Origin: Bacillus sp. sid0103
GTDB lineage: Bacteria; Bacillota; Bacilli; Bacillales_B; DSM-18226
Assembly (NCBI RefSeq): GCF_019219025.1
Contig: NZ_JAHUWN010000010.1
Location: 1-64,000, forward strand
Length of the DNA: 64,000 nucleotides
Direction of reading: 5' to 3'
The notes under the pieces were generated by a model. That model made no database searches. It worked only from the letters and a program-made list of their open reading frames with translations, and was not told the DNA's origin. Positions 1 through 7,702 of this stretch are shown here, in pieces; the first letter of the stretch is position 1; each line of letters begins with the position of its first letter. The position numbers and the translations under genes were made by a program.

Positions 1-92
1 ACAGGAGCAAGCTCCTATTGATTCGCTCGACTTGCATGTATTAGGCACGCCGCCAGCGTTCGTCCTGAGCCAGGATCAAACTCTCCAAGAAA
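1..92 (-). rRNA. 16S ribosomal RNA, 5' end (partial)
   Basis: The reverse strand reads the universal 16S 5' sequence, with GAGTTTGATCCTGGCTCAG at about 65-83, followed by the conserved GACGAACGCTGGCGGCG and TACATGCAAGTCGAGCG blocks. The mature 5' end is placed near 92 by analogy with the Bacillus start TTT-N3-GGAGAGTTTG. The gene runs off the left edge of the window, so only about 92 nt are present. It is transcribed away from the rest of the window. Confidence 0.97.
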
Positions 93-282
93 GTTGATTA
101 GCTCATTTGTTACGTTGGCTTAGCTTCACTTTTTTTGAAAGATTCACTAAAAAATTTGTTGACGTTTCTGCTTTGTTTAGTTTTCAAAGAACTATTTTGT
201 GACAGGTTTATAGTTTAACATCTCGTCTTCAGAAAGTCAAATATTATTTTTAAATAATATTTTTTGAATTAACGAGATTACT

Positions 283-311
283 ATCATAACAACCACAACC
301 ATTTTTGTCAA
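283..311 (-). promoter_or_regulatory. rRNA operon promoter P2 (sigma-A)
   Basis: On the minus strand a perfect -35 TTGACA (306-311) and -10 TATGAT (283-288) are separated by exactly 17 nt. It lies about 190 nt upstream of mature 16S, the usual place for the proximal promoter of a Bacillus rrn operon. Confidence 0.85.
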
Positions 312-376
312 CTGTTGAAGGAATGTTTTTTTAGGAATTACATACTCTCAATTCCAATGCCCTCATCAGATTTACT

Positions 377-405
377 ATATTACTATCATATATTAATAAA
401 GTCAA
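377..405 (-). promoter_or_regulatory. rRNA operon promoter P1 (sigma-A)
   Basis: On the minus strand -35 TTGACT (400-405) and -10 TAATAT (377-382) are spaced 17 nt. It lies about 94 bp upstream of P2. Tandem P1/P2 promoters are the normal arrangement for Bacillus rRNA operons. Confidence 0.75.
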
Positions 406-465
406 CTAGTATTCTAAAATAAATTGGTATCTTTTTTAAGATAAACATTCCTTTATTCATATGGG

Positions 466-488
466 TATAGTAAAGGACTGTTACTATA
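466..488. promoter_or_regulatory. inverted repeat upstream of the LacI gene
   Basis: TATAGTAA (466-473) and TTACTATA (481-488) form a perfect inverted repeat with a 7-nt spacer. The right arm overlaps a TATAAT (485-490). It lies in the intergenic space between the divergent rRNA promoters and the LacI-type gene and is a candidate operator. It lacks the central CG of typical LacI-family operators, so the binding protein is unknown. Confidence 0.35.
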
Positions 489-582
489 ATACAACTCGGT
501 TATACTATACAATTATATAAATAGTACTGAAAATCGCGGGATTAAAAGCAGAGTGTCAGGCACCGCTAAGGAAGGTAATGGT

Positions 583-1548
583 ATGACAAATATAAAAGAT
601 TTGGCCAAGATGGCAGGCGTCTCGGTAACTACTGTTTCTCGAGTCTTAAATAATCATCCCTATGTAAAAGCTGAAAAAAGGAATGCGGTTTTAGAAGCGA
701 TTAGGCAGAGTAATTATCAACCAAATATTAATGCAGTCCATTTAAGTACAGGAAAAACGTTTCTAGTTGGTGTTGTGGTCCCTTTTATCGATCACCCTTA
801 CTTTGCCTTGTTAATGAAAGGAATCGCTAATGAAGCGTTAAAAAACCATTATAATTTGGTTCTGTTTCAGACCAACTATGTGGAAAGCCGGGAATTAGAA
901 GCATTGCAGATGCTAAAACAAAAACAAATTGATGGATTAATTATTTGTTCAAGAACATGCACGTGGTCCACAATCGAAGCCTATTTGCCTTTTGGCCCCA
1001 TTGTTTTATGTGAAGATACCAGAGGGAAAAATGTATCCTCCATTTTTGTGGATCATTATACTAGTTTTCTTTTTGCACTAGACTACTTATATCATAAAGG
1101 CCATCATAAAATTGGTTATTGCATTGGACGAAAATCCGGTACAAATAGTAGAAACCGAGCTTTAGCGTATAAAAAATTTTTAGAAAAATATCAATTCCCT
1201 TATGAACCTTCCTATATTTTTGAAGATTGTCTTCATTTTGAGGATGGCGAAAAGGTTGTTGAACAGATTAAACAAATGGCCCATCCGCCAACAGCGTTAC
1301 TGGTAACTAGTGATGAGGTTGCAGCTGGGATTGTTACCTGTGCACAAAATCTAGCTGTGTCCATTCCAGACGATCTTGCAATTATTAGTTTTAATAATCA
1401 GCCCGTCGCTAAAATGATGAATATCACCACGATTGAAATCCCACTTGAGGATATTGGCAGGAAACTATTTTTACAAGGAATCCTTAAAAATGATGTGATT
1501 GCACAAAATGAAATCCCTGTAAAATTAATTGAGCGCAGAACAGTGTAA
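583..1548 (+). CDS. LacI/GalR family transcriptional regulator
   Basis: A one-component sugar-responsive DNA-binding regulator of about 321 residues, the usual LacI family length. The N-terminal helix-turn-helix (IKDLAKMAGVSVTTVSRVLN) and hinge helix are followed by a periplasmic-binding-protein-like effector domain; motifs such as LLVTSDEVAAGIV and LAIISFNNQPVA fit the family. An upstream in-frame GTG at 553 lies inside a copy of the dispersed GTGTCAGGCACC motif. The ATG at 583 is preferred because AAGGAAGG (568-575) sits 7 nt before it and because translation then begins directly at the HTH. The ligand is not recognisable. Its nearest downstream gene on the same strand is a HAD phosphatase, which may be a target (inference). 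Confidence 0.93.
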   Translation: MTNIKDLAKMAGVSVTTVSRVLNNHPYVKAEKRNAVLEAIRQSNYQPNINAVHLSTGKTFLVGVVVPFIDHPYFALLMKGIANEALKNHYNLVLFQTNYVESRELEALQMLKQKQIDGLIICSRTCTWSTIEAYLPFGPIVLCEDTRGKNVSSIFVDHYTSFLFALDYLYHKGHHKIGYCIGRKSGTNSRNRALAYKKFLEKYQFPYEPSYIFEDCLHFEDGEKVVEQIKQMAHPPTALLVTSDEVAAGIVTCAQNLAVSIPDDLAIISFNNQPVAKMMNITTIEIPLEDIGRKLFLQGILKNDVIAQNEIPVKLIERRTV

Positions 1549-1661
1549 GTCTCAATCGTTTCCTACTTTCTTTCCTTGCGTAACTGCTTTAAACAGAATT
1601 TTTTATAAAATCCACTTGACCTGAAATGCGTTTCATAAAATATTCTGTTACTGCAGTAGTT

Positions 1662-1715
1662 CACAACACATAGTCAGCGTTATCAGGATTCCCTGAGCGT
1701 AACGACTGTGTTGTG
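1662..1715 (+). promoter_or_regulatory. long imperfect hairpin upstream of HAD gene
   Basis: CACAACAC (1662-1669) pairs with GTGTTGTG (1708-1715). AGTC/GACT, GTTA/TAAC and TCAGG/CCTGA continue the stem inwards with small bulges. It ends 8 nt before the Shine-Dalgarno of the next gene and has no terminator-like T-run on the coding side. It could be an mRNA leader structure or an operator. A near-palindromic TGAAATGCGTTTCA (1622-1635) lies just upstream. Confidence 0.4.
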
Positions 1716-1736
1716 ATTTTATGGAGGGAAAGAAAA

Positions 1737-2549
1737 ATGAAAAAGCCTATCGTGTTTTTTGATATTGATGGTACATTGCTTAATGAGGATAAAGTTATTC
1801 CAGATTCCACCAAGAAGGCCGTTCATTTACTTCAGGAAAAAGGCGTTCACACCGTTATTGCCACCGGTCGTGTCCCGAAAATGTTTTATTGGATTCAAAA
1901 AGAATTAAATATCGATTCTTTTGTTTCGATGAATGGACAATATGTTGTGTTTGACGGTCAGGAAATTTATGCAAATCCTATCAACCCTGAGCGTCTTCAG
2001 TCGATTTCCACTTTGACAGCAAGTAAAGGGCATGCTCTCGCCTATTGCAGCCACAATGATTTTAAAGTCAGCGAAGGAAACCATCCATTAATAGAAACGA
2101 GTTTTGACTCATTGATGATGCCCTATCCGATGATTGATGAAGAGTTTTATCAAAATCGACCGATATATCTAGGTCATCTTTACTGTAATCAAGGAGATAA
2201 ACAACTATACGTCAATCGCTACCCTGACTTCGACTTCGTTAAGTGGCATGATTATGCTTATGATTTCCTTCCAAAGGGTGCCTCAAAAGCAGTTGGTATA
2301 CGCAAACTGCTTGAGTACTTGGATATCGATAATGAGCATTGTTATGCGTTTGGCGATGGTTTGAATGACTTGGAGATGTTAACGATGATTGGGACAGGGA
2401 TTGCTATGGGTAACGGGGTTCCTGAAGCTAAGGCTGCAGCTGATTTGATCACAACATCAGCTTCTAATCATGGGATTCTCAATGGCCTTATTCAAGTTGG
2501 ACTGTTAGAAAAAGATACAGCCATGGAGTTTGAAAGCAAGGCGAATTAA
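1737..2549 (+). CDS. Cof-type HAD-IIB family hydrolase (sugar-phosphatase-like)
   Basis: Predicted Mg-dependent phosphatase of about 270 residues. HAD motif I is DIDGTL close to the N-terminus (FFDIDGTLLNED), motif II lies around the VIATGR segment, and motif IV is GDGLNDLEML near the C-terminus followed by AMGNGVPEAKAAAD, a signature of Cof/YkrA-type phosphatases. Members dephosphorylate small sugar phosphates or cofactors in the cytoplasm; the substrate here cannot be told. The start is the ATG at 1737, 8 nt after GGAGGG (1723-1728), rather than the upstream in-frame codon at 1713. The long hairpin upstream may influence its expression. Confidence 0.9.
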   Translation: MKKPIVFFDIDGTLLNEDKVIPDSTKKAVHLLQEKGVHTVIATGRVPKMFYWIQKELNIDSFVSMNGQYVVFDGQEIYANPINPERLQSISTLTASKGHALAYCSHNDFKVSEGNHPLIETSFDSLMMPYPMIDEEFYQNRPIYLGHLYCNQGDKQLYVNRYPDFDFVKWHDYAYDFLPKGASKAVGIRKLLEYLDIDNEHCYAFGDGLNDLEMLTMIGTGIAMGNGVPEAKAAADLITTSASNHGILNGLIQVGLLEKDTAMEFESKAN

Positions 2550-2582
2550 TTTATTATACCAACATGGGTTCTTTTAAATGTT

Positions 2583-2766
2583 GGCTTTGTTAAAGCATAT
2601 TGTTGATTTTGCTGACTATGTTGATTAGAGCGGAAGGCACGAGACTCCTGCGGGAAAAGCTGGTCTTGGGAGACCCCGCAGGCGCAAAGCGCCGAGGAGG
2701 CTCCCGGACAGCCCGCGGAAAGCGAAGTGCCTGGAGCGGAAATCAACAGATATATTTAACAAAGCC
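2583..2766. mobile_element. MITE-like GC-rich element, copy 1, with 8-bp target duplication
   Basis: A 184-bp non-coding element. Perfect terminal inverted repeats GGCTTTGTTAAA (2583-2594) and TTTAACAAAGCC (2755-2766) are flanked by an identical 8-bp direct repeat TAAATGTT (2575-2582 and 2767-2774). The interior is GC-rich and highly structured, with GACTCCTGCGGG, AGACCCCGCAGG and CCCGCGGAAAGCG blocks that recur at 7330, 24863 and 47100. It encodes no protein, so mobilisation would need a transposase in trans. The GGCTNTGTTAA end and 8-bp duplication would suit an ISL3-like transposase (inference). Confidence 0.8.
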
Positions 2767-2788
2767 TAAATGTTAGAACTTCCAATAA

Positions 2789-2825
2789 ATTAAGGCGGAC
2801 GGTGTCAGGCACTGTCCGCCTTAAT
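2789..2825 (-). terminator. terminator-like hairpin after the sensor kinase, loop carrying the GTGTCAGGCAC motif
   Basis: ATTAAGGCGGAC (2789-2800) pairs perfectly with GTCCGCCTTAAT (2814-2825). The 13-nt loop is GGTGTCAGGCACT, the core of the dispersed repeat seen elsewhere in the window. It starts 1 nt past the kinase stop codon. There is no long T-run, so termination strength is uncertain. Confidence 0.6.
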
Positions 2826-2826
2826 G

Positions 2827-4233
2827 CTATCCTTTAGAAACTATTGGGATGTAAATGATAAATGTACTGCCTTTTCCAAGTTCACTTGTAACTTTAATCG
2901 TCCCTTTATGTGTGTCAACAATCCACTTGGCGATGGAAAGCCCCAAGCCATGTCCGCCCATTTGCCGGGAGCGAGATTTATCGGACCTGTAAAACCGTTC
3001 GAAAATGCGCTGATAATCTTCGGCTTTAATGCCGATTCCTGTGTCCTGAACGGAGATACATAGCTGTTGACCTGCTATTGCCAGTGAAAGCTTCACTTCC
3101 CCGCCGTGTGGTGTGTATTTAATCGCATTGTCTAAAAGAATATATAATAGCTGTGATAATCTTTGCGAATCGCCGACCGTAATCAGCGAAGCCGGTGCAT
3201 TCAAATGGAGCGAAATTTGTTTAGCCGCCGCCAGCGGACGAACGGAATCTATCGCTCTTTCTGCTTGGGGGCGGAAGTCAAAGGTCTCTACACTAAGTTG
3301 AATTGTATTCGAGTCGGACCGAGCCAGTGTCAAAAGGTCGCTCACCAGATGTGTCATTCGTTTCACTTCTTGTCTCATATTCGCCAGGATTTTCTCCACC
3401 ATGTCTCTCTTTTGAGGTTCAATCGTCATATCCACCGCATCAATCGAAGATAGCAAAACACTTAAAGGTGTCCGTAGTTCATGCGAGGCGTCTGCTACGA
3501 ATTCACGCTGCCTTGTAAATGCTCTGCTAATTGGCACCATCGCTCTTTTTGACATGACTACACTCATGTATATGGCTAGACCCAAAAAGACAATGCCAAT
3601 GGCAATCAATATCATTAATAGCGAGTGGAAAAGCTGGTAGGTAAAGGTAATATCTTTTCCAACATACAAACGTCCAATGAATTGACCCTTATCATAAATG
3701 GACCGACTTGCAATCATTAGCCGAATATCTTGAGGGGCCTCACGCGGACGAAACTCGCCCTTCATTCCCCTGCCATTCGCTTTCATTTCAACATGCAGAG
3801 TTTCCTTTCGAATCTCCCGTTCATTTTGAACACTTCCATTTATTAGCCGAAGTAGTTCAGGACGAACCCGCTGATCGGATTCATTACCCATTATTATTTC
3901 TCCACTAGAATTCACAACATAATAAAAGAACTGATTAACTCCAGCAAACACCACCCCTTGATCATCCATTCCTTGAAGGTCATTCTTTTCATTTTTTATC
4001 AAATAATTCTCAATGAAACTCGCTTCTTGATTCACTAATGATTGAAGTTCACGCTCCTGGTTGTTCAAGATGACAACATAGAGGATGACATAAACAGTCG
4101 CGATGAAAAAGATAAGAAAAAGCATAATCAACCCACTATACATGCGCGTTAATCGACCTTGGGTACTTTTAAAAATATCCTTTTCACCACGGTTCGTGAA
4201 TGCCCGGATGATTGATACCAATTTAGTTTCCAA
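2827..4233 (-). CDS. sensor histidine kinase
   Basis: A membrane-bound two-component kinase of 468 residues. There are two transmembrane segments (about 33-55 and 204-226) around an extracytoplasmic domain of about 150 residues. The HisKA box FVADASHELRTPL follows with the phospho-accepting His near residue 251. The HATPase domain shows the N box (LLDNAIKYT), G1 (DTGIGI) and G2 (GGHGLGLSIAK). It overlaps the upstream response regulator gene by 11 bp, so the pair is translationally coupled. It lies downstream of a PspA-like gene and a small His/Gly-rich membrane protein, which suggests an envelope-related signal (inference). The sensing domain resembles nothing I can name. Confidence 0.94.
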   Translation of the reverse strand: METKLVSIIRAFTNRGEKDIFKSTQGRLTRMYSGLIMLFLIFFIATVYVILYVVILNNQERELQSLVNQEASFIENYLIKNEKNDLQGMDDQGVVFAGVNQFFYYVVNSSGEIIMGNESDQRVRPELLRLINGSVQNEREIRKETLHVEMKANGRGMKGEFRPREAPQDIRLMIASRSIYDKGQFIGRLYVGKDITFTYQLFHSLLMILIAIGIVFLGLAIYMSVVMSKRAMVPISRAFTRQREFVADASHELRTPLSVLLSSIDAVDMTIEPQKRDMVEKILANMRQEVKRMTHLVSDLLTLARSDSNTIQLSVETFDFRPQAERAIDSVRPLAAAKQISLHLNAPASLITVGDSQRLSQLLYILLDNAIKYTPHGGEVKLSLAIAGQQLCISVQDTGIGIKAEDYQRIFERFYRSDKSRSRQMGGHGLGLSIAKWIVDTHKGTIKVTSELGKGSTFIIYIPIVSKG

Positions 4234-4897
4234 ACTTGTAGCCTACCCCTCTAACGCTTTGCAGTAAATCTTGTTTTCCGAAAGATTGGAGTTTCTTGCG
4301 GATTAATTTGACGGTCGCATCAATGGTTTTAGGAGCAACCTCTGAATCAAAGCCCCAGATTCGCTCTAGAATCACTTCACGCGGCAGGACCTGCCCCTTA
4401 TTCTTCACCATTAAATCTAATAACTGAAATTCACGAGGGCTTAATTGAATTTCCTCTCGATCTAAACGAACAACATGGCTCATTCGATTCAAAATCATAT
4501 CGTGGATTTGGATCTCCTCCTCCAAAATCGGTGCATAGTTTCGACGGGAAAGTGCACGGATCCGAGCCAATAGCTCATCAATTTCGAACGGTTTAACAAG
4601 GTAATCATCCGCACCGGAATCTAAACCCTCAATCCGGTCCCCAACCGTATCCTTAGCGGTCAACATCAGGATCGCACCGGAATAACCTTGGTTCCGCAAT
4701 CGCCTGCAAATTTCCACACCTGTCCCATTTGGCATCATCCAATCCATGATTACAACATCATAGTGAGCGGAGGTGGCGTAATAGTAAGCATCCTCTCCTT
4801 CAGTGATCCACTCGACTTGGTAGCCACCCTTCTTTTTCAACATATAAACGATTAATTCTCCGAGACGGATATCATCTTCTGCTAATAAAATATTCAT
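4223..4897 (-). CDS. OmpR/PhoB-family response regulator
   Basis: 224 residues, normal for the class. The receiver domain has the acidic pair DD at 8-9, the phosphorylatable Asp52 in VIMDWMMP and the conserved Lys in LVKPFEIDE. The C-terminal winged helix (about 130-224) ends with the typical SVRGVGYKFGN. Its cognate kinase is the overlapping downstream gene. It is separated from the upstream PspA-like gene by 147 bp with a terminator hairpin, so it probably has its own promoter while remaining functionally linked to those genes (inference). Confidence 0.95.
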   Translation of the reverse strand: MNILLAEDDIRLGELIVYMLKKKGGYQVEWITEGEDAYYYATSAHYDVVIMDWMMPNGTGVEICRRLRNQGYSGAILMLTAKDTVGDRIEGLDSGADDYLVKPFEIDELLARIRALSRRNYAPILEEEIQIHDMILNRMSHVVRLDREEIQLSPREFQLLDLMVKNKGQVLPREVILERIWGFDSEVAPKTIDATVKLIRKKLQSFGKQDLLQSVRGVGYKFGN

Positions 4898-5002
4898 GCT
4901 ATTAACCCCTTTGAGATTGAGTTTATGATAAATCTCATCACCATTAGTAACTCAAATCTAGCAACGCAATCTTAAAATTAGCTTAAGAACATGTTTTGAT
5001 AG

Positions 5003-5038
5003 AAAAAAAAGAAGCACCAAAAATGATCGGCGCTCCTC
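5003..5038 (-). terminator. rho-independent terminator after the PspA-like gene
   Basis: On the minus strand GAGGAGCGCC and GGTGCTTCTT form a G-U-containing stem directly followed by a run of eight T (5003-5010). It sits 7 nt after the PspA-like stop codon. Confidence 0.75.
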
Positions 5039-5044
5039 ATTCTA

Positions 5045-5731
5045 CTATTTAGTGATTTCTTCTAATTGCAGAACTTTTTCATTTTTTAACTTTTCAAGTT
5101 CCTGATTCAATTCTTCATCGTTTATAAAATTGCTGGATGCCGCGTCATATTGGGCTAATGGTGTTGAAAACTGCTGACCTGCTTGCACCTCTGCTTCCAT
5201 CATTAAAATCCGCTCTTCCGCGCGAGCGACTCCTCTTGCAATGTTGTCAGTTTGGAAAGATACCGTTGCATTTTGAATCTGCTTCATTGACTGAGCAACA
5301 TTAGCACGGGAAGCTAAGAGGATTTTCTTATGCTGCATTTGGTTATAGGTCTCTTTCAGGTGATCGAGTTTTTCGATCAGAAGTTTAGTTTGGGCTTTCA
5401 CTGCTTCATATTGTTGCTTGTAAAGGTTGAGCTGCTTTTCATGAACTAGTTTCTCTTGCACCGCCAACTTCGCAATCGAATCCTCACCATGTTCGATGGC
5501 TAGTTTCGCTTGACGTGTTCTCTTTTCTACTAAACCCTCAATCTCCAAAATGAGTGCAGCTTGCTTATTCTCTACAAAAATCTGGCGAGCCAAAGCCTTC
5601 TGACCTTTTAGGATTTCTTGCTCCATTTCGCGAGAATATTCATTTAACATTGCAATCGGATCTTCGATTCCATCTAGTAACCCATTGATTTCTGCCATTG
5701 TTATCGCCTTTACTCTTTTAAAAATACCCAT
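5045..5731 (-). CDS. PspA/IM30 (LiaH-like) family protein
   Basis: About 228 residues, almost entirely predicted coiled coil, beginning with the amphipathic segment MGIFKRVKAITMAEINGLLDG followed by EDPIAMLNEYSREME. This is the family signature seen in PspA, LiaH and YdjF. Such proteins form large oligomers on the cytoplasmic membrane and protect it during envelope stress. The second ATG (5731) is preferred over the one at 5740 because the AGGAG lies only 1-2 nt from the first ATG and about 9 nt from the second. The start lies 1 nt after the stop of the upstream membrane protein gene, so the two form one operon. A terminator follows before the response regulator gene. Confidence 0.9.
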   Translation of the reverse strand: MGIFKRVKAITMAEINGLLDGIEDPIAMLNEYSREMEQEILKGQKALARQIFVENKQAALILEIEGLVEKRTRQAKLAIEHGEDSIAKLAVQEKLVHEKQLNLYKQQYEAVKAQTKLLIEKLDHLKETYNQMQHKKILLASRANVAQSMKQIQNATVSFQTDNIARGVARAEERILMMEAEVQAGQQFSTPLAQYDAASSNFINDEELNQELEKLKNEKVLQLEEITK

Positions 5732-5732
5732 T

Positions 5733-6143
5733 TTAAGCATTCTCCTTTTTATTGGTTAAATTTTTTTCCCATTGTTCTAAAATATTTGCATTTTGATTCC
5801 GTACCGGTGTATGTGAACTCACTAGAGATGTGTCAATAAATTGATTCATTGATGCTGCCTTAGCTTTCTTTCGAAGCCATTTCACTAAGATAACCACAAG
5901 AGCTAGTCCAATAATAAGGAAGAGCCAAGGGAATCCTCCTTCGTGGTGCGGGCCGCCGTTCAAAAAATGACGGCCTTCGAAATCACCACGTGCACCCATT
6001 CCTCCAGGTCCATGTTCATATCCGTGGCGGACTTCGGCATATTCGCTATGACCTCCTAAAAGATAGTAGAGGACATTCACCATCAAAACCATTGCAGCAA
6101 TGATTACACCCCAGAAAATACCTTTTTTCACTTTCGTATTCAT
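5733..6143 (-). CDS. small two-span membrane protein with His/Gly-rich loop
   Basis: 136 residues. A transmembrane segment at about 9-29 is followed by an extracytoplasmic loop of about 40 residues very rich in His and Gly (HGYEHGPGGMGARGDF and GGPHHEGG). A second transmembrane segment lies at about 72-88, with a basic stop-transfer KWLRKKAK and a soluble cytoplasmic tail. I do not recognise the family. The His-rich loop could bind metal ions or sense pH (inference only). It is the first gene of an operon with the PspA-like protein and probably helps recruit it to the membrane, by analogy with LiaI/LiaF or PspB/PspC partners (inference). Confidence 0.8.
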   Translation of the reverse strand: MNTKVKKGIFWGVIIAAMVLMVNVLYYLLGGHSEYAEVRHGYEHGPGGMGARGDFEGRHFLNGGPHHEGGFPWLFLIIGLALVVILVKWLRKKAKAASMNQFIDTSLVSSHTPVRNQNANILEQWEKNLTNKKENA

Positions 6144-6240
6144 TTCTCTTTCCTCCTTTCTACTTGATACCTGAAGTCTAATAGAGAATAGTGAAAACTT
6201 GGTGAAAGGAAATCTTTTAATTTATTTTTTTCATAGAAAA

Positions 6241-6285
6241 AGGTGTCAGGCACCATGTGAATTTTTCACATGGTGCCTGACACCT
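6241..6285 (-). terminator. dispersed GGTGTCAGGCACC palindrome acting as adenosine deaminase terminator
   Basis: Perfect 20-bp arms (6241-6260 and 6266-6285) flank a 5-nt loop. The outer 13 bp are the dispersed element GGTGTCAGGCACC/GGTGCCTGACACC. On the minus strand the stem ends in a T5 run. It lies 16 nt past the stop codon of the deaminase gene. Confidence 0.8.
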
Positions 6286-6301
6286 TTCATTCTACTTTTT
6301 A

Positions 6302-7297
6302 TCAAGAAATATATTTCTTCAGCATTTCCTTTGTTTCGGAATCGGCAAAGCTTGCTTCAACACTATTAAAGTAAATTTGCTTATAGTCATTTTCGCTTAT
6401 ATCGAATTCTTTAAATACGATTTCACATTCATTTGCCATCGTTGTATCTGATACCGTCCGGTTGTCTGTATTAACCGTTACCTTTATTCCATCCTTATGA
6501 AACTGATAGATTGGATGTTCACTAAACTGGTTCACGGCTTTCGTTTGCACATTACTTGTTGGGCACATTTCAAGGACAACATGCTTTTCCTTTACGATAT
6601 TATATGCCTCGTCACAGTCCTTTATAAATACGCCGTGTCCAATTCTCTCTGCACCCAAAAGTTCAACTGCCTCTAATACATTCTTCCCTATACCCGTTTC
6701 ACCAGCATGGATGGTTACTCGATAACCATATTCTCTAGCTAAGGCGATCGGTTCTACGAATTTTCCGCAAAATCCTTCCTCTTCCGATGCACATAAATCG
6801 ATGGCGACTACTCCTTTTCCAAGGAATTTCTTCCCCTTCTCTACAACCTCAAAAGCACGTTCTGCAGACATCGTTCTCATACAGGAAAGGATTAAATTTC
6901 CCTTTATTTCATATTGCGTTTCTGCATCCTTCATTCCAGTTAAGACGCTCTGGATGATATCATCAACCTCTAATCCCCTTGCTGTATGAAGTAATGGAGC
7001 AAATCTTACCTCCATGTATTTCACATTTTCCCGTGCGGCATCCTCAAAAAGTTCAAAGGTAATCCTTCTCAGGTTTTCCTTTGTCTGCATAACTAAATTG
7101 GGAATAGAAAATTTCTCTAAATATTCATCAAGAGATTCACATTCTAATGGAGCGATGAGTTCTTTTAGAATTTCATCCCTATTCATCGAAGGTAGACTGA
7201 TTCCTTCTCTCTTTGCAATATCAAGGATGGTTTCCGGTCTAAGACTGCCATCTAAATGGCAGTGAAGTTCTATTTTAGGTAAAGTTGCAAAATTCAT
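6302..7297 (-). CDS. add: adenosine deaminase
   Basis: Purine salvage enzyme that deaminates (deoxy)adenosine to (deoxy)inosine; cytoplasmic, zinc-dependent. It is 331 residues, typical of bacterial Add. Metal ligands and catalytic residues are visible: HCHLDGS near residues 12-18, TIHAGE with the catalytic Glu, RIGHGV, and the C-terminal NTDNRTVS with the Asp that corresponds to the metal site. It is a stand-alone gene with a MITE-like repeat upstream and the dispersed palindrome downstream as terminator. Adenine deaminase-type members share the fold, but the motifs favour adenosine deaminase. Confidence 0.92.
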   Translation of the reverse strand: MNFATLPKIELHCHLDGSLRPETILDIAKREGISLPSMNRDEILKELIAPLECESLDEYLEKFSIPNLVMQTKENLRRITFELFEDAARENVKYMEVRFAPLLHTARGLEVDDIIQSVLTGMKDAETQYEIKGNLILSCMRTMSAERAFEVVEKGKKFLGKGVVAIDLCASEEEGFCGKFVEPIALAREYGYRVTIHAGETGIGKNVLEAVELLGAERIGHGVFIKDCDEAYNIVKEKHVVLEMCPTSNVQTKAVNQFSEHPIYQFHKDGIKVTVNTDNRTVSDTTMANECEIVFKEFDISENDYKQIYFNSVEASFADSETKEMLKKYIS

Positions 7298-7329
7298 ATT
7301 AATAATTACCTCCTAATTTTTATAAAAAA

Positions 7330-7473
7330 GGCTCTGTTAAACTAGCCTGTTGATTTCCGTTCCAAGCGCGTACGGTTCGCGGGCGGTCCGGGGAGCCTCC
7401 TCCCGCAGGAGTCTTCGCGCTTTCCACTCCAATCAACAGGGTGCCAAAATCAACAATAAACTTCAACATAGCC
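7330..7473. mobile_element. MITE-like GC-rich element, copy 2
   Basis: About 144 bp. The left end GGCTCTGTTAAA (7330-7341) is matched by a degenerate right end TTCAACATAGCC (7462-7473). The flanks ATAAAAAA and ATTAAAAA match at 7 of 8 positions, a possible decayed target duplication. The interior shares TGTTGATTTCCG, GGCGGTCCGGGGAGCCTCC and CCCGCAGGAGTC with the other copies. Confidence 0.65.
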
Positions 7474-7476
7474 ATT

Positions 7477-7544
7477 AAAAAAAAAAAAAATTCCTGATTA
7501 CGAAGAAAATACAAACAGATGCATCTTCTTCGTAATCAGGAATT
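7477..7544 (-). terminator. strong rho-independent terminator of the desaturase gene
   Basis: A 20-bp perfect stem (7488-7507 with 7525-7544). On the minus strand it is followed by a run of about 13 T (7478-7490). It is 158 nt beyond the desaturase stop codon; no other minus-strand gene lies between. Confidence 0.85.
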
Positions 7545-7702
7545 TATTGGTTCCTGGTAGAGACCTCCAAACCATATCATTGGAGTTATACGAAATTATT
7601 TATTAAATTACTATTGCTCAAGATTAATAAATTCTATTTTAATTGTCAAGCCCTTAAGTTTTCTAATGAATCGGCAATATTTCCCTTTTATTTGGAAGCA
7701 AC

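Noticed and set aside
553..582. GTG start giving a 10-codon longer LacI protein
   Set aside because: The extension is encoded by a half copy of the dispersed GTGTCAGGCACC motif and lacks a ribosome binding site; ATG 583 has one.
2546..2746. Open reading frame of 66 codons on minus
   Set aside because: It lies almost wholly within the GC-rich MITE-like element, and its composition follows the repeat. The same holds for frames at 7320-7514, 24830-25091 and 46940-47176.
2583..2766. Small structured RNA gene
   Set aside because: The strong structure is explained by the inverted-repeat element; terminal repeats and target duplication point to a mobile element.
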